Below, one piece after another: positions 26,239 through 37,838 of a stretch of 64,000 nucleotides of DNA. The translations under genes were made by a program, and so were the position numbers. The notes beneath the pieces are model-generated. The model was not told the DNA's origin. It ran no database searches and saw nothing but the letters and a program-made list of their open reading frames with translations. This DNA is from Viscum album (taxonomy: Eukaryota > Streptophyta > Magnoliopsida > Santalales > Viscaceae). The stretch spans positions 595,968,818-596,032,817 of the forward strand of contig OY728158.1 of assembly GCA_963277665.1 (NCBI GenBank), given 5' to 3'. Within the stretch, counting starts at the first letter, position 1, and the number at the start of each line of letters is the position of its first letter.

Positions 26239-27960
26239 TATAATATCCCCTAAAATTCTTTCAAAAGTTGAAACACATAGGGTTTTAACCAAATAAATGT
26301 AACCAATAACTCATATGTGAAAACATAATACAAAATTTTGACATTGAGAAGATGAGTCCAACATCGTCTGTATAACTACACACAAGCATCACATATTTCA
26401 TTATAAACCTATAATCTGTAATAATATATACAATGAATCTTACTGGTATGGCCAGTATTGAAATCCATATGAAATCACAAACAAAAAATCCATGTGTGTC
26501 AAATGAGGTGAAATCATATACAATCATAGGAGTTAAAATCAAGATAGTAAATCCCATGCCCTAGTGATCTAGAATTCCCCCTAATTCATAATGCCTTAGA
26601 CAGAGTTTAACCTCATGCTTCAAGACATACTTTTTTCTTATTTACCAACTCCCAAGAACTGGAAAAACAAGACAACTTGTTCTGTAATGCCATTTTGTAA
26701 CATAACAACACAAATCATCAGGCCCAAGATGAAATTCCACATAAAATTAGGTGTGCCTCCCCTTATGAAAGAGGTTGCCGACTAGTAGTGAGAGTCTAAG
26801 GAGAGATTTTGGGGAGACTATACCATCATTTAGTGTAATCAATAATGAATAAAGAACACAATATGTTCATAACATATAATCAGAGTAAATTGAAGACTAA
26901 TAACATACCATACACAAAGTATGAATGAAACAACAATATACTCAATAAGAAACAAGCCACCAATCACCCGTAGAACAATCCCGTACATGAAAGAAAAGAA
27001 AAAAAATATAAGATGCACTACTAAAAATCACATCCCTATTATCAGATTTGTAGTGAGATATCCTGCTAGATGATCAACCATGAGCCTTAACCCAACCTGT
27101 ATCTACATGAATTGATGCATACTCAAGTACCCAAGTGTCATGGCCACCAGATTATGGTGAGATAATAACTCGATAGGGTACCACCCACATAGTCTCATAC
27201 CCAACCGGTAAAATTCTGTGTATATGCATGTGATAAGATCAACATAAAGTAAACATGCAAAAAAAATACACATGTATAACATATAATCACCAATTCACAT
27301 TTAAGAAATAAACATCCATATTTTGAGATGTATTTCATGCACTAGGATGCTGTGAACCTCAACCATTCATTATTTGGATCAATGTTGGATAGAATGTTAA
27401 CCAATATCCCAACACATCCCCTTGATGAGATAGTCCTGAAATATGTCTGACACATCTCACATGTTGTTATAGACCAATGCATATTGACCAATCATATAGC
27501 ACAAACCCTTTGGGGGGATATTACACTAGGATTAGTGAATATGATCAAATGAATAAGATAAGAGAGAAATACATATGATATATGATGAAAATGACAGATC
27601 AAACATCACATCAAATCAATTAGGTGTCATAGTTATTATAACCCACATTCATGAAATACAAGCATAGGTCTTAGGGATACACATGTACACCTCATGTGAT
27701 CAAGCACCAACCATAGGTGTTAGGGTGATACACACACCATGTGATCAAACATCAACATAATCTTTGTATTAAAAGTATATAAATAGTACAAAACTAGTTA
27801 ATCCTCAACCATTAGTTACCAGGAAACCTTCCTGCATAAAAATTCCAATATGGACCATGGAACCCTATCAATTTTCTAGGAATACTAGAATTAAGTAGTT
27901 ATGAATTGACATTCATTAACTAACTAAGAGTGGCATTAGGTATCTAAATTTAATTGGTTT
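26239..27960 (+). repeat. Family T repeat, copy T1 (LTR-like start)
   Basis: It begins TATAATATCCCCTAAAATT, like an LTR start with TG changed to TA. An 18-base stretch at 26807-26824 (TTTTGGGGAGACTATACC) recurs inverted at 63181-63198, with recognisable similarity for ~60 bases upstream of it in each copy. The inverted copy also begins with a TATAACATACCCC start, at 63370. The 90-aa minus frame at 26285-26557 is not coding. The right edge is set by the LINE remnant. Confidence 0.45.
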
Positions 27961-27964
27961 GGTC

Positions 27965-29092
27965 AATAAATTAAAGTGTGTTCCTTTTTTTCAGAAATAT
28001 TAGCATCGAGACTCTTTAATGATATCAAAGAAAAGCTACAAGAGTCTAAAGGATGGAATTTTACATTTTTCTTGAAGAAATATGGGAAGAAAATCATTAC
28101 ATAGAATGATAGAAAATTTGACTCCCTCATCATATTACCATTTGTGAGAAAGACCAAAAATTAGATTGTAGGCTTATCAAAAGATATGTGTGAGGATGAA
28201 GTTTATAGAAGAGAGATTGTAAAGATAAATAGCCCATTTTGGTGTTAACATTCATGAGAGATGAATCATTCCCATCCTTATTGCCTCATCAAAAGTGGTA
28301 GAATCACCCTCAAACCATTTGTTGTTCTAGTTTATTTTGAAAAAGTGTCTAACAGATTTGATAAGTCTCATTGTATCTTCTTCTAGGGATGTGACACTAC
28401 AAAAATATACATAAAATATATTTCACACCATCATCATTGTGGTCCCTATAAATTAATCCATAACCAGATGGACCTGGGGTTCCCCCTTGAGGAACTGTGC
28501 ATGTCTCATTTTAACCAACCTACAATGGGGGGTATCCAAAATACCTCAGGAGTTCCACGATTTTTAGGGAAGTTTACTTGAAAGTTCAGGTGCCACAAGA
28601 CTAAAAATTCCTTCACCGAGTTATAACATCGCTTAGTTTGAAGAGAATTTGAGGTCTGAATAGCTACAATAATGGAAGAAAGAGAAGATCGAGGGTTGAA
28701 GAAAACATGTTCATGAATGAATTTCTTCCTTCCCTTCTATATGTTGTGGAACAATTCTTCCCAATAACCTCAAAAAAGTGGTTTAAGAGGTTTCGAAATA
28801 TGGACGTCAAGAATGGAAGGGAGATTTTGCTGAACAAATTCAATTTGAGGGGGACTAATCTCTCAAATATTGACAAAAGATCTCTATAAGGATGAAGCAA
28901 TTTTATAGGATAGGAAGTGGTGGTTTACATCTTAATGATGCTGATAACAAAGAACACATTTAGAGCATAGGGAAATAAAAACTCATTAGAGGTTTTCATC
29001 CACATGAATTTTTCTAATAGAAATTCTCCAGAGCAAGGTAACCTAGATGGAATAAACAAATTTTTATTGAAGACATTTATCGACATGAATTC
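27965..29092 (-). pseudogene. LINE ORF2 C-terminal part with RNase H, 3' of element A
   Basis: Minus-strand continuation of the LINE half at 37834-38775. Recognisable parts in order: a Cys-containing zf-RVT-like region just after the junction, a W..L.H.I.K.R.KFI.EH block (about 28680-28770), SSIIVAIQ near 28640, then a plant LINE RNase H core at about 28430-28530 with WLK, SSSRGNP and, after a frameshift, GPSGYG..YRD. The first catalytic Asp of the FDGSS motif reads His. Numerous stops and frameshifts. Frames of 60-78 aa in this stretch are pieces or antisense shadows of it. The end near 27965 is approximate; no poly-A tail is evident. Confidence 0.8.
29088..29092 (+). repeat. Target-site duplication of element A, left
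   Basis: AATTC directly before the TG of the left LTR; identical to 37834-37838. Five bases is the usual length for Ty3/gypsy integration. Confidence 0.95.
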
Positions 29093-29979
29093 TGTCACAA
29101 CCTGACCCAACGGGGCTCGAGCCGTGACTCCCCAAGCCCACCTTCAATAGGCCAGGGCTAGCGACTAGCGCCGAGTAGGCTATCACACACATGGGAGGCG
29201 TTAGCCTAAGGTACATGTACACACACCCCCACATACAACTCCATGAAACATTGCAGAGATATATAAAACCGAAAAGTAAAAATGCATGCATACACTATCC
29301 CACAACCAGAGTACAACAGAAGTACAAAGGAAAAAACAGGGCCCACCAAAAGAAAAATACAAAGCGCGTTCAACCTACTCTGAAGAAGGGGAACACTGCC
29401 ACAAACATCGCCGGAAAGCTCCCTCGGCACTGCATCGGTAAACACCCCGGTCAGTCTCGCTTACTCAGCACTGCCCGCTCCGGGTCCTCCTGGGACTCCG
29501 TCGAAAGGCCTGTGGTCTGCACAAGACACAAGCATGTGTGGGAAAATCCCGTGCAGGGGTGAGTATAAACATACTCAGTAGGCACCCCAAAAACCCAAAA
29601 CCAAAGAGAGCAACTGAAAGGCAACATTCCGCTCATCCCAGCCAGAGGGAACCCAGACAAGAGAGAAACTCCATATCATGACCATCCTCAGCTAAACACA
29701 ACTAGTCAGCTCAGCTCAGATGTATGCCCATATATACACCTTAAACAATCCAGATATAATCAACCCATGCAACAAGCCACAAGAGGTACCGACCTCAACA
29801 CCAGCAACTGCCCACAACAAGGAGAGTACACCACATGATCACTGTCATCCCCGATGACACTCGTCCGAGAGATACACTCCATCAGGTTTCTCACGAACCT
29901 CTCAGACGCTCACCCGAGTGATCATGCTCATTGGTTGGAAACACTGAGGATAACTCACTGAAACAACATAACTACCAAA

Positions 29980-30720
29980 CTCCTCGGATAGAGGATCCCC
30001 TCTAGGGTCCGCTAGGGGATACCAAAAGCCACTCCGGTATACGTTGCTCACAGATAGGGGATCACTCCCAGGGTCCGCTGGGGGATACCATGACACGATC
30101 TGGCATACATAGTTCTCACAGATAGGGGATCATACCCATGATCTGCTGGGGGATACCACAACCCGATCTGGCGCTCGACAGAAACACATTACTCAAATAG
30201 AGGATCGTCACCCATATAAAGGTGGTCACGACGATACCAGAACCCTATATGGTATAACTCGCGATGTAGGGGATCGAACCGATGATGCCGCAACCCTACA
30301 GAAACCACGCGCTAAGTAGAGGATCATATAACCAACGATACCACAACCCTACCAAAACCCTGTGCTTAATAGGGGATCGCATAACCAATGATAGCGCAAC
30401 CCTACTATACACCTCATGCTGAGCATGGGATCGTATACCCGACGATGCCACAACCCTACTGAGCAGGGCCCACCACATAGGGGATCATAATCCTGACGAT
30501 GCCACAAACCCTACGGGGTTAACCAGCTATATAGGGGATCTCTGCCCATGAATAAGCGGTCACATCAATACCAAGAACCAGATCTAGGGAAAACGTGCTA
30601 GAGGATCCCGCTCCGGGCCCACCGGATGGATGCCACAACTCTAACATTTTAAACATCCCATCGAGAGGATCACAAACCTATACGAAGGTTGTGATGCCAC
30701 ACGAACCCTCATGGGAACGA
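29980..30720 (-). repeat. Array of ~11 imperfect hairpin units in LTR (A, 3')
   Basis: Successive 50-90 base units, each with a GGGGATC.. arm and a ..GATACCACAACCC or GATGCCACAACCCTAC arm, read on the plus strand. Outer arms (for example TAGTAGGG with CCCTACTA) can pair, with a second short pairing ATC/GAT inside. Units differ in their loops but keep both arms. The array occurs at the same place in all four A/B LTRs. Confidence 0.7.
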
Positions 30721-31346
30721 ACCAATGGAGTACCCTCAACCACTGCTGGTCCAAAACGTCGCTAACCCGAGCGACCCACAACAACGCCACACTACGCACC
30801 TCCAAGGCCAAAACCGAGGCCACCATCGCATTCCACGTGGAAAAACACGCAGGATAGGCTATTTACTCGCTCGAAACAGAGCACCTGTGAAAAATGCACT
30901 ATTCACCATAGCCAGCTCGTGTGGGGCCCACACAACAATCCTGAAACCTATCGAGCGGATCATACCACAGTGATCCCCTCAGAACAACAAGTGGAATTGA
31001 GTACTCGCTTGTCCGAAACGGACTCCCGGTGAAAAAGTTACTATTCACTAATGGCCAACCCGGGTGGGGCCCACGCCTCAATCCTGAAACACATCGAACA
31101 GATCACACCATTGTGATCCTCTTTGAAAAACACACAGGATCGACTAATCATCCACCAAAATCGGACTCCTGGTGGAAAAGCTGCATTTCTCTACAAACGC
31201 CAAAACCCGGGCTCATGGGGCCTGCACCCCGTTCTCAGACCCAACACCCTGAAACCATCTCAAAAAGTCTGTCGTACCATCAGGGTCTCAACTCCACTGA
31301 CGACGCGTCATTCGGACGTTCCGGAAAGAAGTTACAACAGCCTGAA

Positions 31347-31382
31347 GTCGTAAAATAATAAAATATTATTATTTTATTCGAC
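31347..31382 (-). promoter_or_regulatory. AT-rich palindrome in LTR (possible core promoter)
   Basis: GTCG...CGAC flank a self-complementary AT core (AATAATA..TATTATT). The equivalent in LTR B1 (49999-50034) contains TATAAAAT, a good TATA box. It is a candidate start region for element transcription; not proven. Confidence 0.4.
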
Positions 31383-32358
31383 ATTTCAAGCCTCCGGGCC
31401 AAAATCCAAACTCGCAAAATTTTCAAAGTGAGTTCAAAAGGTCCGTCTCGACGCAAGGAACACATCGCCGCAAATGGCTCACAAATTGGAGTTACGGTTT
31501 GCGAGTTACGGGGGTTTAAAGAACCCCCGGGAAATCCTGGTCGGACCACCGCCAGCCTTGCCGGAAACCACCGCGCCGCCGCCGGATTCCACCGCACCAC
31601 CGCCGTCGTTGCTGGAAACCGTTGCTCCGCCGCCCCGCCTCGCCGGATTCCACCATGGCTGCCACCGGAATCTGGGATTTCTGCCGGAAAACTTCTGGGG
31701 ACCCCCGGGAGCACCTCAGTGCTCAAAAATCATATCCAAAACATGTTTTGGAAACCTCTGGACCCGAACTATACAACCCTTATAACTATTTGAAGAAAAA
31801 CAACAAATAAACGAGGTCTGGGATTTCAAAACTCAAACTGCCTACCTCGCAGGCGAAACGCCGAAGCTTCGGGTGCAGATCGACGCCGACGACACCCTGA
31901 AGCTCGATCCGCTGATGAACGACGCATAAAACGGATGATTCTGGCTCGATCTGGTGAAGAAACGGAGGAGGGAGGAGGGGTTCCATTCCGCTGTGCATGA
32001 GGGAGGAGGGAGGTGATGAAATGAATTTTTATTATTTAAAAACATTCATTTAAAACAACGCCCCCGACTCCGCACCTGATGCATACAAAGGTAAGGTCAC
32101 CCCTACGATAAATGTGCCATTCTGAACGCAACGACGGACTTAGATTTGCGATCCGAGACTCCGTTCAGAAGTTATTCGAGCTGACGCTCGTAAATGGACT
32201 TTTCCACTTATTTACGAAAACACCCCTACGGCGCTTTCCACTGCAAGGCCGCACCGGCAATGTTTACAACTCGCCTAGGGTAAACGGCACGTTCCGGACG
32301 CAACCGTGCCCTCAGATTCCCATTCTGAGATACCATTTAGGAGATATCACACCCCCAC

Positions 32359-32393
32359 CACGTGCATAGTATAAAAATACTTAATATTTTTAT
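32359..32393 (-). promoter_or_regulatory. G-box CACGTG next to a 9-bp-arm hairpin
   Basis: CACGTG at 32359-32364, then a perfect inverted repeat ATAAAAATA / TATTTTTAT with a five-base loop at 32371-32393. Located ~120 bases inside the LTR start on the minus strand, in U3. The pair is also intact in the other A LTR. A G-box binds plant bZIP/bHLH factors; use here is inferred. Confidence 0.5.
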
Positions 32394-32510
32394 AAAATTA
32401 ATTCTGGGCACCCCGGGCCCCGGTATCGCACGCCGTCTTCACGTCTAGCTCTGGAATTCTTCGTAGAAATATTCTAAAGTCTGACAGGGCCAAAAACCCA
32501 AGTTGATATA

Positions 32511-32523
32511 TCCTCCCCCTTTA
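32511..32523 (-). other. Polypurine tract of element A
   Basis: On the minus strand the purine run AAAGGGGGAGGA lies directly before the 3' LTR, the primer site for plus-strand DNA synthesis. The sequence and position match the B tract at 54097-54109. Confidence 0.9.
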
Positions 32524-32856
32524 GAACTTTTCGTCCCCGAAAATCCCTAAGCACATGGAAAGCGACTGGACTCTCAACTGGGTCTCAAACACCAGCGAGC
32601 TCACCAACAAACACCCCTTCCCGAATGCATAAGTGAAAGGGACTCATCCACCACACCTCAACACTATCCGCTTTGGGCGGCACTGACTCACCAGCACGGT
32701 TTTAATCGCGTAAAAAAACTGTGTCTCGGTGGGGGAAGGATCCCTCTTTCTTACGCATTCTAAGCATGCCAAACAACACCCACTCAGGGTCTTACCAATG
32801 CCCTGAACAAAACTCGAGCAAGCAATAAATGGGAGGGTACCACTAAATAGTGTCTA

Positions 32857-34075
32857 TCAAACTACTATAGAATGTAGAAAGGACACAAGGCGTACCTCTA
32901 TCCATTCGCGGTGCCTCTCAGTCAATAGCCTCCAGGGTATGCAGCTGTCCTCGCCCTTGGCCACTAGCTCCCTGAGCTTGGCGTGGACCACCTGGGGGTG
33001 GGGGTGGTGGAAACTGGTACCGCCTACTAGCACCTCCTGTTGCACCCGCTCCACCGCCGAATCCGCCGCCCTGCGGACATCCTTGCCCGAGACGCTTCCT
33101 CTGCCAAGGCGGTCCGTCGAGCGACTCCCTCTTAGAAGCACATCGGGTCGGACAATATCTAGCAAGATGTCCCTGACCATTGTAAGCGTAACACCGCCTC
33201 TCCTGTGACTGACCAAAACTGTCCTGCGAGCCCTGTGAGCCCTGAGCCTCAGATCCTCCATCCTAGGGTTGCCTCCTGAAATGTCGACCACATCCTAACC
33301 CCTGAGGCTGTCATTGGATACCAGATTCCGAAGTCTCAGCCCTCATGTGCCCAGAACTAACAGGGGGAATCTGCTCATCCAGAAAACTCTCCACCACCAA
33401 TGCTCGCTCTAGCACTCTAGCATAGGTAGGAAGGCACAAGGAAACAACACCTGCTCGGATGTCCCTATGTAATCCCTTCTCGAAGGTCCGAGCCCTAAAG
33501 AACGGGTCTCGAACCATATCCAGGGAGTATCACGATAGGTCTGAAAACCTTGTTGAGTACTCCGACACGGTCATTCCCTCCTGTCGAAGCTACAGAAGCT
33601 CCTGAATCCGCACTGAGGTCAGCGTCACCGGATAGAACTCCTCCCTGAAGTGCCGCTCAAACTCTTCCCACGTGAGCGTCTCCTCATCATGGGACTACAT
33701 CACCAAACTCCACCATCGCCAATCCTAACCATGCAGAAGGCTCACCGCTAGGACCACCATCTGATCTGGGGGTGTCCTCACTAGGCGGAAAACTCGGGTG
33801 ACTGCCTCAAGCTATTCATCAGCTGCCTGGGGGTCTGGATCACCCCAGAACCTTAGAGGTCACTGCCTCTGGAACTCATGTAGCGCACTCAGCCTGCATG
33901 CAACCTCATCCTGCACTGCCGGCACAACCAGCTGCTCAACGGGTGGCGGCTCAACTGGCAGACCACCTGGAGGTGCAACCTCAGAACCTCTGCCCTACTC
34001 CACAGCCTCTGCACGGGGCAGATCATCAGCACAATCCTACTGCGGAACCCTCACTGGCTGTCATCATGGAGGCAT
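32857..34075 (-). pseudogene. Element A gag, broken
   Basis: Begins at ATG 34073-34075 (MPP, then an immediate TGA that element B shares), reads a Pro/Gln-rich N-terminus, then a Ty3/gypsy capsid domain (about 33840-33520) with WLEAVTRVFRLVRTPPDQ-like sequence, a WW pair, TWEEFERHFREEFYP and the GMTVSEYSTRFSDLS segment, a linker frame (33311-33517), a zinc knuckle at 33152-33193 and a Gly/Pro-rich tail ending near 32857. The knuckle keeps Cys1, His9 and Cys14 but Cys4 is Tyr. Several stops (TGG to TAG, CAG to TAG, CGA to TGA) break it, with at least one frame change. The product would have formed particles; no other enzyme is encoded. The plus-strand 164-aa frame at 33798-34292 is its antisense shadow. 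Confidence 0.85.
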
Positions 34076-34387
34076 CCTGAAATATATTCAAGATGCACCA
34101 CAGTCAAAGAGTATATCTGGAGAGCTGACTCAAGAAGTACAAGGAAAACCCAAAAACCCATTCCTATATGATGCATGTACCATTATGTCTGTGCGAACAG
34201 TGTACGAATATCCCGAGTCGAAAGGCAAGTTATCAGAGTTTTGGTGTATGGATACGTCAGCCGCCGCACCAACACCGGAGTACCTGGCCTAAAAGTCGAA
34301 CTCGAAACATCATAACACTGCTGCTATGCAAACCAAACCTAACTCCCACTAGACAAACTACGCTCTGAGATCCCAAAGGTAGAACCT

Positions 34388-34399
34388 CCTCTGATACCA
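34388..34399 (-). other. Primer-binding site of element A
   Basis: TGGTATCAGAGG on the minus strand, three bases after the 5' LTR end. It matches the initiator Met-tRNA site TGGTATCAGAGC at 11 of 12 positions. Confidence 0.93.
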
Positions 34400-35289
34400 C
34401 TCTGTCACAACCCGACCCAACGGGGCTTGAGCTGCGACTCCCCAAGCCCGCCTGCAATAGGCCAGGGACTGGCGTCTAGCGCCAAGTAGGTTATCACAAA
34501 CATGTGATGCGTTAGCCTAAGGTACATGTACACACGCACCCACATACACCTCCATGAAACAGTGCAGAGATATATAAAACTGAAAATTAAAAATGCATGC
34601 ATACACTATCCCACAACCAGAGTACAGAAGAAGTACAAAGGGAAAAACATGGCCCACCAAAAGAAAACTACAAAGCACGTCCAACCTTCTCTGAAGAAGG
34701 GGAACGCTGCCACAAACACCGCCAGAAAGCTCCCTCGGCACCGCACCGACAAACACCCTGGTCAGTCTCACTCACTCAGCACCGCCTGCTCCCGGTCCTC
34801 CTGGGACTCCGTCGACAGGCCTGTGGTCTGCACAAGACACAAACATGTGCGGGCAAAGCCCGTTCAGGGGTTAGTATAAACATACTCAGTAGGCACCCCA
34901 AAAACCCAAAACCAAAGAGAGAAACTGAAAGGAAACAGTCTGGTCATCCAAGCCAGAGGGAACCCAGACGAGAGAGAAACTCCATCTCTTGACCATCCTC
35001 GGCTAAACACAACTAGTCAGCTCAGCTCAGGTGTATGCCCATACATACACCTTAAACAATCAAGATATAATCATCCCACACAACAAGCCATATGAGGTAC
35101 CGACCTCAACATCAGCAACTTCCCACAACCAGGAGAGTACACCACACGATCACTGTCATCCCTAACGACATTTGTTCGAGAGATACACTCCATCGGGTTT
35201 CTCATGAATCTCTCAGACGCTCACCTGAGAGATCACGCTCGTCAGTTGGCATCACTGAGCATAAGTCACCGAAACAACATAACTACCAA

Positions 35290-36030
35290 ACTCCTCAGAT
35301 AGGGGATCCCTGCTAGGGTCCGCTAGGGGATACCAAAACCCACTCCGGTATATGTAGCTCATAGATAGGGGATCAATCTTAGGGTCCGCTGGGGGATACC
35401 ACGACCTGATCAGGCATATGTAGTTCTCACAGATAGGGGATCACACCCAGGATCCACTGGGGGATACCACAACCCAATCTGGTGCTCGACAGAAGCACAT
35501 CACTCAGATAGAGGATCGTCGCCCATATAAAGGTGGTCACAACGATACCAGAACCCTATCTGTTATAACTCGTGATGTAGGGGATCAAACGGACAATGCC
35601 ACAACCCTACCGAAACCATGCGCTAAGTAGGGGATCGTATAACCAATGATACCACAACCCTACCAAATCCACGCGCTTAGTAGGGGATCACATAACCAAC
35701 GATACTTCAACCCTACTATACACCTCATGCTGAGCAGGGGATCGTATACCCAACGATGCCATAACCCTACTGAGAACGACACACCACGTATGGGATCCTA
35801 ATCCTGATGATGCCACAAACCATATGGGGTTAACCATCTAGATTGGGAATTGCCGCCCGTGAATAAGCGGTCACAGCGATACCAAGAACCTGATCTAGGG
35901 AAAAGATGCTAGAGGATCTCACTCCGGGCCCACTGGATGGATGACACAACTATAACAGTTTAAACATCCCATCGAGAGGATCAAAAATCTATATGAAGGT
36001 TGTGATGCCACACGAAACCTCATGGGAACA
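35290..36030 (-). repeat. Array of ~11 imperfect hairpin units in LTR (A, 5')
   Basis: The clearest unit has perfect 8-base arms TAGTAGGG (35678-35685) and CCCTACTA (35711-35718) around a 25-base loop that itself contains ATC/GAT. Neighbouring units repeat the pattern with changed loops. Confidence 0.7.
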
Positions 36031-37680
36031 AACCAAGGGAGTACCCTCAACCACTGCTTATCCAAAAAGTCGCTAACCCGAGCGACCCACAACAACGCCA
36101 CAATGCGCACCTCTAAGGCCAAAACCGAGGACACCATCACGTTCCATGCGAAAAAACACGCAGGATAGGCTGCTTACTCACCCGAAACGGAGCACCGGTG
36201 AAAAAGGCACTATTCACCATAGACACCTTGTGCGAGGCCCACACAACGATCCCTAAACCCATCGAGCAGATCATACCACGGCGATCCCCTCGAAAAAACA
36301 AGTGGAATCGACTACTCGCTCGTCTGAAACGGACACCCGGTGAAAAAGGTACTATTCACCGAAGGACAACCCAGGTGGGGCCCATGCCTCGATCCTAAAA
36401 CACATCGAACGGATCGCACCATTGCGATCCTCTTGAAAAAAAACATAGGGTCGACTAATCATCCACCAAAATCGGACTCCTGGTGCAAAAGCTACGTTTC
36501 TCCGCAAACGCCAAAACCCGACCTCATGGGGCCGGCACCCCGTTTTCAGACCCCATCACCTAGAAACCGTCTCAAAAAGTCCTCCGTACCATCAGGGTCT
36601 CAACGCCACTGACGGCACGTCATTCGGACGCTCTGGATAGAAGTTACAACGGCCCGAAGTCGTAAAATAATAAAATATTATTATTTTCTTCGAAATTTCA
36701 GGCCCCGGGCCAAAATCCCGACTCACAAAATTCTCAAAGTGGGTTCAAAAGGTCCGACTCAATGCAAGGAACACGGCGCTGCAAACAGCTCACAAATCGG
36801 AGTTATAGTTTGCGAGTTACAGGGGTTTAAAGAACCCCCGAGAAATCCAGGCCGGACCACTGCCAGCCTCGCTGGAAACCACCGCTCCTCCGCCAGATTC
36901 CGCCGCACCGCCGCCGTCGTCGTCGGAAACCGCCACACCACCGCCTCGCCTCCACCCCGCCTCACTAGATTCCACCATGGCCACCGCCGGAATCCGGGAT
37001 TTCCACCGGAAAACTTCCGGGGACCCCCGAGAGCACCCCAGTGCTCCAAAATCAGATCCGAAACATGTTTCGGAAATCTCAGGACCCAAACTATATGACC
37101 CTTATAATGATTTTAATAAATAAACAAATAAACGGGGTCCAGAATTTCATAACTCAAACCGCCAACCTCGCGGGTGAAACACCGAAGCTTCGGCTGTAGA
37201 TCGACGCCAACGACGCCCTAAAGCTCGATCCGCTGACGAACGACGCAGAAAACGGACGATTCTTGCTCGATCTGGCGAAGAAACAGAGGAGGGAGAAGGG
37301 GTTCTATTCTGCTGCGCATGGGGGAGGAGGGAGGTGATGAAATGAAATTTTTTTATTTTAAAAACATTCATTTAAAACAACTCCCCTGACTCTGCGCCCG
37401 ATGCAGACAAAGGTAAGGTCACCCCTCGCGTAAACGTGTCGTTATGAACGCAATGACGGACTCAGATTTGCGATCCGAGACTCCGTTTAGAAGTTATTCG
37501 AGCCGACACTCGTAAATGGACTTTTCCACTTATTTTCGAAAACGCCCCTGTGGCGCTTTCCACCACAGGCCCACGCCCGCAAAGTTTACAACTCGTCTTG
37601 GGTAAACGGCACGTTTCAGACACAACCGTGCCCTCAGATTCCCGTTCTAAGCTACTGTTTAAGAGATATTACACCCCTTC

Positions 37681-37715
37681 CACGTGCATTGTATAAAAAT
37701 ACTTAATATTTTTAT
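37681..37715 (-). promoter_or_regulatory. G-box and 9-bp-arm hairpin in the A 5' LTR
   Basis: CACGTG at 37681-37686 and ATAAAAATA / TATTTTTAT at 37693-37715, the same arrangement as in the 3' LTR. The 5' LTR copy is the one that would drive the element. Confidence 0.5.
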
Positions 37716-37833
37716 AAAATTAAATTCTGGGCACCCTGGGCCTTGGAATCGCATGTCGTCTTCGCGTCTAGCTCTAGAATTCTTCGTAGGAATATTTCAA
37801 TGTCAGACAGGGCCAAAAACCCAAGTCACTACA

Positions 37834-37838
37834 AATTC
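37834..37838 (+). repeat. Target-site duplication of element A, right
   Basis: AATTC, identical to 29088-29092. Removing element A and one copy rejoins the LINE halves in frame with the HREF segment at the junction. Confidence 0.95.

Larger units (their letters stand above)
29093..32510 (-). repeat. Element A 3' LTR (3418 bp)
   Basis: Bounded on the left by TGTCACAACC (the LTR end read on the minus strand as ..GGTTGTGACA) and on the right by the LTR start, now TATATCAACTT where the partner reads TGTAGTGACTT. Contains the hairpin array (29980-30720), an AT palindrome (31347-31382), a CCG-rich stretch (31540-31690), a 9-bp-arm hairpin (32371-32393) and a G-box CACGTG (32359-32364). Reading frames within it, such as 29191-29562 and 31428-31793, are not conserved as proteins among the four LTRs. 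Confidence 0.95.
29093..37833 (-). mobile_element. Element A: gag-only LTR retrotransposon with 3.4 kb LTRs
   Basis: Complete 8741-bp insertion on the minus strand: 5' LTR 34403-37833, primer-binding site 34388-34399, internal region with gag only, polypurine tract 32511-32523, 3' LTR 29093-32510, flanked by a perfect AATTC duplication. The internal region is only 1892 bp; there is no protease, reverse transcriptase, RNase H or integrase. This is the layout of non-autonomous elements described as TR-GAG or LARD, except that about 78% of the length is LTR. It is GC-rich relative to the surroundings. It interrupts a LINE. In the first 80 bases from the 29093 and 34403 ends I count about eight differences between the LTRs by eye, so it is not recent. 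Confidence 0.95.
34403..37833 (-). repeat. Element A 5' LTR (3431 bp)
   Basis: Starts on the minus strand TGTAGTGACTTGGG (37833) and ends ..GGGTTGTGACA (34403). Intact TG..CA termini. Internal landmarks parallel the 3' LTR: hairpin array 35290-36030, AT palindrome from 36659, CCG-rich stretch 36850-37010, G-box 37681-37686 and 9-bp-arm hairpin 37693-37715. Frames such as 36739-37098 are not protein genes. Confidence 0.95.

Noticed and set aside
29191..29562. 123-aa frame in LTR, and the similar frame 34526-34879
   Set aside because: They lie at the U5 end of LTRs, read against the element, and look alike only because the LTRs are copies; the frames are not kept open as proteins in B.
31428..31793. 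Pro/Ala-rich 121-aa and overlapping frames in LTRs (also 36739-37098, 49591-49980)
   Set aside because: Product of the CCG-rich LTR segment, open in several frames on both strands at once, with no conserved start or stop.
33798..34292. 164-aa plus-strand frame
   Set aside because: Antisense of the element A gag N-terminus; the matching frame in B (52346-52804, 152 aa, minus) is antisense in the same way.
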